Assembly (NCBI RefSeq): GCF_032191515.1
Contig: NC_091395.1
Location: 30,927,276-30,991,275, forward strand
DNA: 64,000 bases
Source of the DNA: Phaenicophaeus curvirostris
Lineage: Eukaryota > Chordata > Aves > Cuculiformes > Cuculidae
Direction of reading: 5' to 3'
Numbering within the stretch: position 1 is the first letter of the stretch; each line of letters opens with the position of its first letter. The translations under genes were made by a program, and so were the position numbers. Shown in pieces: positions 62,521 to 64,000 of this stretch. A model generated the notes under the pieces. The model had not been told where the DNA came from. It made no database searches and was given only the letters and a program-made list of their open reading frames with translations.

Positions 62521-63290
62521 CTACTATCAAACGCTGGCTCTCGTTAGAGACTTCTGTGGAATCGCTTTCACTTCAAGCTGCAGAATCATTCCTAACAAGA
62601 AATTTTTAGGATAGGGTACTGAATTGGGACTTAACGGGGGTAAAAATACGCGATTTTGGAAAAGAGAGTATCTCCGTCAGGGAAGCTGCTACCATCAAAT
62701 GCTGCCTCTCCTTAGAGTCTTCTCTGGAGTCGCTTTCACTGCATGCTGCAGATTCACTCCTAAGAAGAAATCTTTAATATAGGGTACTGAATTTTAACTT
62801 AACTGCGGCCAAGTAACGAGATTTTGGAAAAGTGATTATCTCCCTCAGGGAAGCTGCTACCATCAAATGCTGGCTCTCGTTAGAGTCTTCTCTGGAGTCG
62901 CTTTCACTGCAAGCTGCACATTCACTCCTAACAAGAAAGCTTTAAGATAGGGTACTGAATTGGGACTTAACAGCGGCCAAGTAACGAGATTTTTGAAAAT
63001 AGTGTATCTCCCTCATTTAAGCTGCTACCATCAAATGCTGGCTCTTGATAAAGTCTTCTCTGGAAGCGCTTTCCCTGCAAGCTGCACATTCACTCCTAAC
63101 AAGAAATCTTTAGGATAGGGTATTGAATTGGGACTTAACTGTGGACAAAAATCGCGATTATGGAAAAGTGAGTATCTCCCGCAGGGAAGCTGCTACCATC
63201 AAATGCTTGCTCTCGTTAGAGTCTTCTCTGGAAGTGCTTTCCCAGCAAGCTGCAGATTCACTCCTAACAGCAAGCTTTAGGATAGGGTAC
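62521..63290 (+). repeat. Island of divergent-type monomers, copy 3
   Basis: A near copy of 54546-55215, starting with the same CTACTATCAAACGCTGG entry junction and ending in the same hybrid monomer type as 61.7 kb. Confidence 0.9.
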
Positions 63291-64000
63291 TGAATTGTAT
63301 CTTACTTTCGCCTAATAATGCGATTTTGGCAAAGAGACTATCTCCCGCAGGGAAGCTGCTACCATCAGATGTTTGCCCTCATTAGACTCCCCTCTGGAAG
63401 CGCTTTCACTGCAAGCTGCAGATTCCCTCCTAACAGCAAGCTTTAGGATAGGGTACTGAATTGTAGCTCACTTTCGTCTAATAATGCGATTTTGGCAAAG
63501 AGAGTATCTCCCGCAGGGAAGCTGCTACCATCAAATGTTTGCCCTCGTTAGACTCCCCTCTGGAAGCGCTTTCACTGCAAGCTGCAGATTCCCTCCTAAC
63601 AGCAAGCTTTAGGATAGGGTACTGAATTGTAAATTAACTGCGGCTAATAAAGCGATATTGGCAAAGAGAGTATCTCCCGCAGGGAAGCTGCTACCATCAA
63701 ATATTGGCCCTCGTTAGACTCCCCTCTGGAAGCGCTTTCACTGCAAGCTGCAGATTCCCTCCTAACAGCAAGCTTTAGGATAGGGTACTGAATTGTAACT
63801 CACTTTCGCCTAATAATGCGATTTTGGCAAAGAGAGTATCTCCCGCAGGGAAGCTGCTACCATCAAATGTTTGCCCTCGTTAGACTCCCCTCTGGAAGCG
63901 CTTTCACTGCAAGCTGCAGATTCCCTCCTAACAGCAAGCTTTAGGATAGGGTACTGAATTGTAGCTCACTTTCGTCTAATAATGCGATTTTGGCAAAGAG
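63291..64000 (+). repeat. Homogenised satellite core, running off the window
   Basis: Core-type monomers continue to the last base, so the right end of the array is not in this window. Confidence 0.95.

Noticed and set aside
22561..64000. CRISPR array
   Set aside because: The whole 166 bp unit is repeated, with no unique spacers. The length and the eukaryotic context do not fit.
22561..64000. CENP-B box in the monomer
   Set aside because: TTTCGCCTAATAATGCG resembles the start of the box, but the required CGGG at the proper distance is absent in every variant I checked, on both strands.

Overview
This is a non-coding, repeat-built window of a bird nuclear genome. Two things point to a bird. 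CR1-type LINE fragments lie at about 581-755, 5109-5951 and 7631-8515. A nuclear copy of mitochondrial DNA at about 8516-11250 has the avian gene order tRNA-Ile, Gln, Met, ND2, Trp, Ala, Asn, Cys, Tyr, COI, with no light-strand origin between Asn and Cys. I cannot name the species or the chromosome. I see no intact protein-coding gene.

Left flank (1-12.4 kb). Positions 1-3.4 kb are AT-rich, mostly unique-looking sequence with one old CR1 tail. From about 3.4 kb the sequence is a patchwork: old ~165-178 bp satellite monomers, degenerate TTAGGG/TTTAGGG-like blocks, two CR1 pieces, the 2.7 kb numt, more old satellite monomers, and two C2H2 zinc-finger pseudogene fragments arranged back to back. 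The old monomers at 3.4-5.1, 6.5-6.6 and 11.25-11.75 kb belong to the same family as the giant array further right, but lie in the opposite orientation. The switch in orientation happens at the centre of the zinc-finger inverted repeat, near position 12,008.

Right part (12.4-64 kb). This is one continuous tandem array of a ~166 bp monomer, still running at the window edge, roughly 310 monomers by length. It has layers. The left edge (12.4-13.4 kb) has a dimeric ~332 bp period. Next comes a divergent layer (13.4-22.5 kb) with many local duplications and internally deleted monomers. Then comes a highly homogenised core (22.6 kb to the end) made of nearly identical monomers that differ mainly in one ~30 bp window. 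In the core the monomer types recur in multi-kilobase higher-order blocks, for example a 20-monomer ~3.32 kb unit at 31.1-37.7 kb. Three islands of divergent-type monomers (54.5-55.2, 61.3-61.8, 62.5-63.3 kb) sit inside the core and share junctions with each other and with the main divergent/core boundary.

Interpretation (inference): the layered age structure, monomer length near one nucleosome repeat, higher-order organisation, and flank of numt, LINE and telomere-like debris fit a centromeric, pericentromeric or subtelomeric satellite domain. The sequence alone does not show which. Nothing here works as an operon or pathway; the functional unit, if any, is the array itself.
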